A stretch of 7,804 nucleotides of DNA from JAXMEQ01 sp046348225 (GTDB taxonomy: Bacteria; Pseudomonadota; Gammaproteobacteria; Burkholderiales; Burkholderiaceae_C). The position numbers and the translations under genes are program-made. The notes beneath the pieces are model-generated. The model searched no databases. It had not been told where the DNA came from and worked only from the letters and a program-made list of their open reading frames with translations. Location of the stretch: the NCBI GenBank assembly GCA_046348225.1, contig JAXMEQ010000023.1, forward strand, positions 1 to 7,804, in the 5' to 3' direction. Below, piece by piece: positions 6,195-7,804 of this stretch. How positions within the stretch are numbered: position 1 is the first letter of the stretch; each line of letters begins with the position of its first letter.

Positions 6195-6202
6195 CCGCCG
6201 CC

Positions 6203-6655
6203 TCAATAGCGCCGCGACAACGATTCGGCGATGCACACCGGCTTGGCAGCGCCTTCGCGCTCCACCGTGATCTCCCAGGCCATCTGGTAGCCGTTGTTGT
6301 CGATCGGTTCGGCCGACAGCAGCTTCATGTGCGCGCGCAGCCGGCTGCCCACGGGCACGGGCGCGATGAAGCGCACCTTGTTGAGCCCGTAGTTGACGCC
6401 CATCGCCGATTCGGTGACCTCGATGGTCGATTCGAAGAATTTCGGCAGCAGCGACAAGGTCAGAAAGCCGTGCGCGATCGGCCCGCCGAACGGGCCCTTC
6501 TTCGCTTTTTCCACGTCCACGTGAATCCACTGGTGGTCGCCGGTGGCGTCGGCGAACTGGTTCACCTGCTCCTGCGAGATGGTGATCCAGTCGCTGGTGG
6601 CAACCGTCTGGCCGGTGCAGGCGGCCAGTTCCTTGAGGGTCTGGAAGGTTTTCAT
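6203..6655 (-). CDS. MaoC-like / NodN-type (R)-specific enoyl-CoA hydratase
   Basis: This 150-residue single hot-dog-fold protein is predicted to hydrate trans-2-enoyl-CoA to (R)-3-hydroxyacyl-CoA, as PhaJ and NodN-like proteins do. The hydratase motif is clear: FADATGDHQWIHVD (34-47) contains D40 and H45, which match the catalytic Asp and His of PhaJ in their five-residue spacing. FGGPIAHGFLTLSLLP (56-71) is the second signature. The physiological substrate cannot be read from sequence; fatty-acid degradation or polyhydroxyalkanoate precursor supply are possible. The ATG at 6655 gives the expected N-terminus. It has no Shine-Dalgarno sequence, but TACAGT lies 6 nt upstream. It starts 25 nt after the ParA gene stop, so it could be co-transcribed or have its own start. 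Confidence 0.92.
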   Translation of the reverse strand: MKTFQTLKELAACTGQTVATSDWITISQEQVNQFADATGDHQWIHVDVEKAKKGPFGGPIAHGFLTLSLLPKFFESTIEVTESAMGVNYGLNKVRFIAPVPVGSRLRAHMKLLSAEPIDNNGYQMAWEITVEREGAAKPVCIAESLSRRY

Positions 6656-6661
6656 CGCGCC

Positions 6662-6667
6662 ACTGTA
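6662..6667 (-). promoter_or_regulatory. -10-like TACAGT 6 nt before the MaoC-like gene
   Basis: TACAGT (minus strand) matches 4 of 6 bases of TATAAT, including the key T1, A2 and T6, and sits 6 nt from the ATG. The predicted transcription start coincides with the start codon. No -35 consensus lies 16-18 nt upstream. Confidence 0.3.
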
Positions 6668-6680
6668 GCGGCGGCCCGGG

Positions 6681-7301
6681 TCAGGGCGTGTCCAGCCAGC
6701 GACAGATGGCCTCCCACTGGGCCAGGTCCTTCTCGACCCGGCCCGGGGCGACATCGAACAGCGTGAGACCGCGTGCGGCCAGGTGCACGTAGTTCTGCGT
6801 GTCGCGCAGGTAGCCCAGCACCGGCAGACCCAGGCCGTCGACGAATTCGCGCAGCTGCTCGGCGGCGATGGTGCGCGCGTCCACGCGCATGCCCACCAGC
6901 CCCACCTGGAGCCGGCCCGCGTGGCGCTGCTCGGCCAGCTCGTCGAGAAAGGCGCGCGTGGCATAGATGTCGAATATGCTGGGCTGCAGCGGCACGAGCA
7001 CCTTGTCGGCCAGGCGCGCCATCTCCTTGAAGCGTTTGCCGTGCAGGCCCCCGGGCGTGTCGAGCACCACGTGGCTGGTGCCCTTGGGTGGGCGCGCCGT
7101 CATGTCCGACCCGATGTCCCAGCCGGTGATGCGTGGCGCCACCGCCGGTCGCAGCCCGAGCCAGAGCCGGCTGGACTGCTGGCGGTCGGCGTCGCCCAGC
7201 ATCACCGCATGACCCTGCGCGGCCAGGTACCCGGCCACGTTGGTGGCCAGGGTGGACTTGCCCGCGCCGCCCTTGGGGTTGGCGATGACGATGACCGGCA
7301 T
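6681..7301 (-). CDS. ParA/MinD-type ATPase, orphan
   Basis: This 206-residue P-loop ATPase of the ParA/MinD superfamily positions cargo (DNA, protein clusters or envelope machinery) by ATP-driven dimer cycling. The deviant Walker A motif PKGGAGKST spans residues 9-17, with signature lysine K10 and catalytic lysine K15. A switch region GDADRQQSS (36-44) has D38, and VVLDTPGG (78-85) has D81 of Walker B. It lacks the N-terminal helix-turn-helix of large plasmid ParAs and is shorter than typical chromosomal ParA (about 255 residues), so it is a small type. No ParB or CopG-like partner gene adjoins it, so the cargo is unknown. The start at 7301 has a good GAGGAGA ribosome binding site about 7 nt upstream. 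Its 3' neighbour is the MaoC-like gene; the Kef gene is divergent. Confidence 0.9.
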   Translation of the reverse strand: MPVIVIANPKGGAGKSTLATNVAGYLAAQGHAVMLGDADRQQSSRLWLGLRPAVAPRITGWDIGSDMTARPPKGTSHVVLDTPGGLHGKRFKEMARLADKVLVPLQPSIFDIYATRAFLDELAEQRHAGRLQVGLVGMRVDARTIAAEQLREFVDGLGLPVLGYLRDTQNYVHLAARGLTLFDVAPGRVEKDLAQWEAICRWLDTP

Positions 7302-7388
7302 GCTGTGTCTCCTCGTGTTGGGCCCACACCCGCGTACGCCCTTGACGAGCGCGCGACACGCGAGGCCGCGTTCAGGTATGTTAACGGC
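7302..7388. promoter_or_regulatory. Divergent intergenic region, parA-like / kef-like
   Basis: This 87-bp gap holds the ribosome binding site of the ParA gene (GAGGAG on the minus strand, 7309-7314). On the plus side TATGTT (7377-7382) resembles a -10 box 6 nt before the Kef ATG. TTGACG (7342-7347) looks like a -35 box but is 29 nt from it, too far to work as a pair. An imperfect palindrome GTGT-T-GGGCCC-ACAC lies at 7315-7329. Confidence 0.4.
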
Positions 7389-7804
7389 ATGGAACACGCA
7401 CCCGCCTGGCTGCTCAACAGCTTCATCTACCTGGCCGCCGCCGTGATCGCGGTGCCGCTGTCGCGCGCGCTCGGCCTGGGCGCGATCATCGGCTACCTGG
7501 GCGCCGGCATGGCGATCGGGCCCTGGGGGCTGGGCCTGGTCGGCAATGTTGACGACATCCTGCACTTCGCCGAGTTCGGCGTGGTGCTGATGCTGTTCCT
7601 GGTCGGGCTGGAGCTGGAGCCGCGGCGCCTGTGGAGCCTGCGCCGTCCCATCTTCGGCTGGGGCAGCGCGCAGTTGCTGGGCTGCGCCATCGCCCTGGCG
7701 CTGGCCGGGGTGGCGCTGGGCGTCCCCTGGCGCACGTCGGTGGTGGCGGCACTCGGGCTGGCCCTCTCGTCCACCGCGATCGCGCTGCAGGTGATGCAGG
7801 AGCG
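7389..7804 (+). CDS. CPA2 family potassium/proton antiporter, KefB/KefC type (5' part, runs off the window)
   Basis: The first 138 complete codons of a cation:proton antiporter-2 protein are present. KefB/KefC export K+ in exchange for H+, gated by glutathione adducts, to protect the cell from electrophiles. About four hydrophobic segments are visible. GAGMAIGPWGLGLVG (38-52) and ILHFAEFGVVLMLFLVGLEL (57-76) are hallmark stretches of the Kef group. ALSSTAIALQVMQE at the window edge matches the motif preceding the ion-binding region. The C-terminal TrkA-N domain that would confirm glutathione gating is outside the window, so KefB, KefC or a related antiporter cannot be separated. The ATG at 7389 begins the expected first helix. 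No Shine-Dalgarno sequence is seen. Confidence 0.92.
   Translation, partial: MEHAPAWLLNSFIYLAAAVIAVPLSRALGLGAIIGYLGAGMAIGPWGLGLVGNVDDILHFAEFGVVLMLFLVGLELEPRRLWSLRRPIFGWGSAQLLGCAIALALAGVALGVPWRTSVVAALGLALSSTAIALQVMQE

Larger units (their letters stand above)
6066..6202. other. Convergent intergenic region trmL / MaoC-like
   Basis: This 137-nt stretch between two converging genes holds the two candidate hairpins described separately and no supported coding sequence. An open frame starting with GTG at 6134 continues into the antisense of the MaoC-like gene and has no ribosome binding site or recognisable family. Confidence 0.6.

Noticed and set aside
6134..6766. GTG-started plus-strand open frame opposite the MaoC-like gene
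   Set aside because: It overlaps the whole conserved hydratase gene antisense, has no Shine-Dalgarno sequence and shows no family resemblance.
7315..7329. Imperfect palindrome GTGT-T-GGGCCC-ACAC in the leader of the ParA gene
   Set aside because: It has short arms and one unpaired base and is GC-rich, easily arising by chance in this composition; nothing else supports an operator.
7342..7382. TTGACG (7342-7347) and TATGTT (7377-7382) as a sigma-70 promoter pair for the Kef gene
   Set aside because: The spacing is 29 nt, far from the 16-18 nt needed. Only the -10-like element was kept.
1..7804. CRISPR arrays, insertion sequences, tRNA or rRNA genes, phage genes
   Set aside because: No repeated spacer pattern, transposase-like protein, terminal repeats, cloverleaf-like sequence or rRNA segment was recognised on either strand.

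Overview
The window is GC-rich proteobacterial chromosome. Gene content and protein sequences point to a betaproteobacterium of the Burkholderiales, most likely Comamonadaceae or a close relative. The signs are an A1-type cytochrome oxidase cluster with a haem-c-fused subunit II and a His-rich subunit I, a tiny membrane protein between ctaD and ctaG, a DUF2244 gene ahead of ctaC, and a BioC-like methyltransferase divergent from comF. The lineage is an inference from protein resemblance, not a database result.

Positions 1-3756, all on the minus strand, form the front of an aerobic respiration operon. In transcription order it holds a DUF2244 membrane protein, ctaC (subunit II with CuA and a C-terminal cytochrome c domain), ctaD (catalytic subunit I), a 36-40 residue single-helix protein, and the start of ctaG/cox11 (CuB insertion), which leaves the window at base 1. 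The genes are close together (12-62 nt gaps) and together build a caa3-like cytochrome c oxidase. Subunit III and other assembly genes would be expected further left.

Positions 3874-6065 hold a minus-strand BioC-like methyltransferase with an eroded SAM-binding loop. Divergent from it across 62 bp run comF (phosphoribosyltransferase-like, four CxxC pairs) and trmL (SPOUT tRNA methylase). A short convergent region with candidate hairpins (6066-6202) separates trmL from the next block. Positions 6203-7301 (minus) hold a ParA-type ATPase followed by a NodN/MaoC-like hydratase. Divergent from parA, the window ends inside a KefB/KefC-type potassium/proton antiporter.

Most of this is ordinary housekeeping content, and I found no mobile element, CRISPR array, rRNA or tRNA. 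The most interesting non-coding signal is that four genes (comF, trmL, the MaoC-like gene and the Kef gene) have no visible Shine-Dalgarno sequence. Each has a -10-like hexamer exactly 6 nt before the ATG, which would put the transcription start on the A of the start codon (leaderless mRNAs). By contrast ctaC, ctaD, the small protein and parA have purine-rich ribosome binding sites. Other leads are the degenerate methyltransferase, an imperfect dyad in the methyltransferase/comF divergent promoter region, and a stable hairpin just upstream of ctaC.
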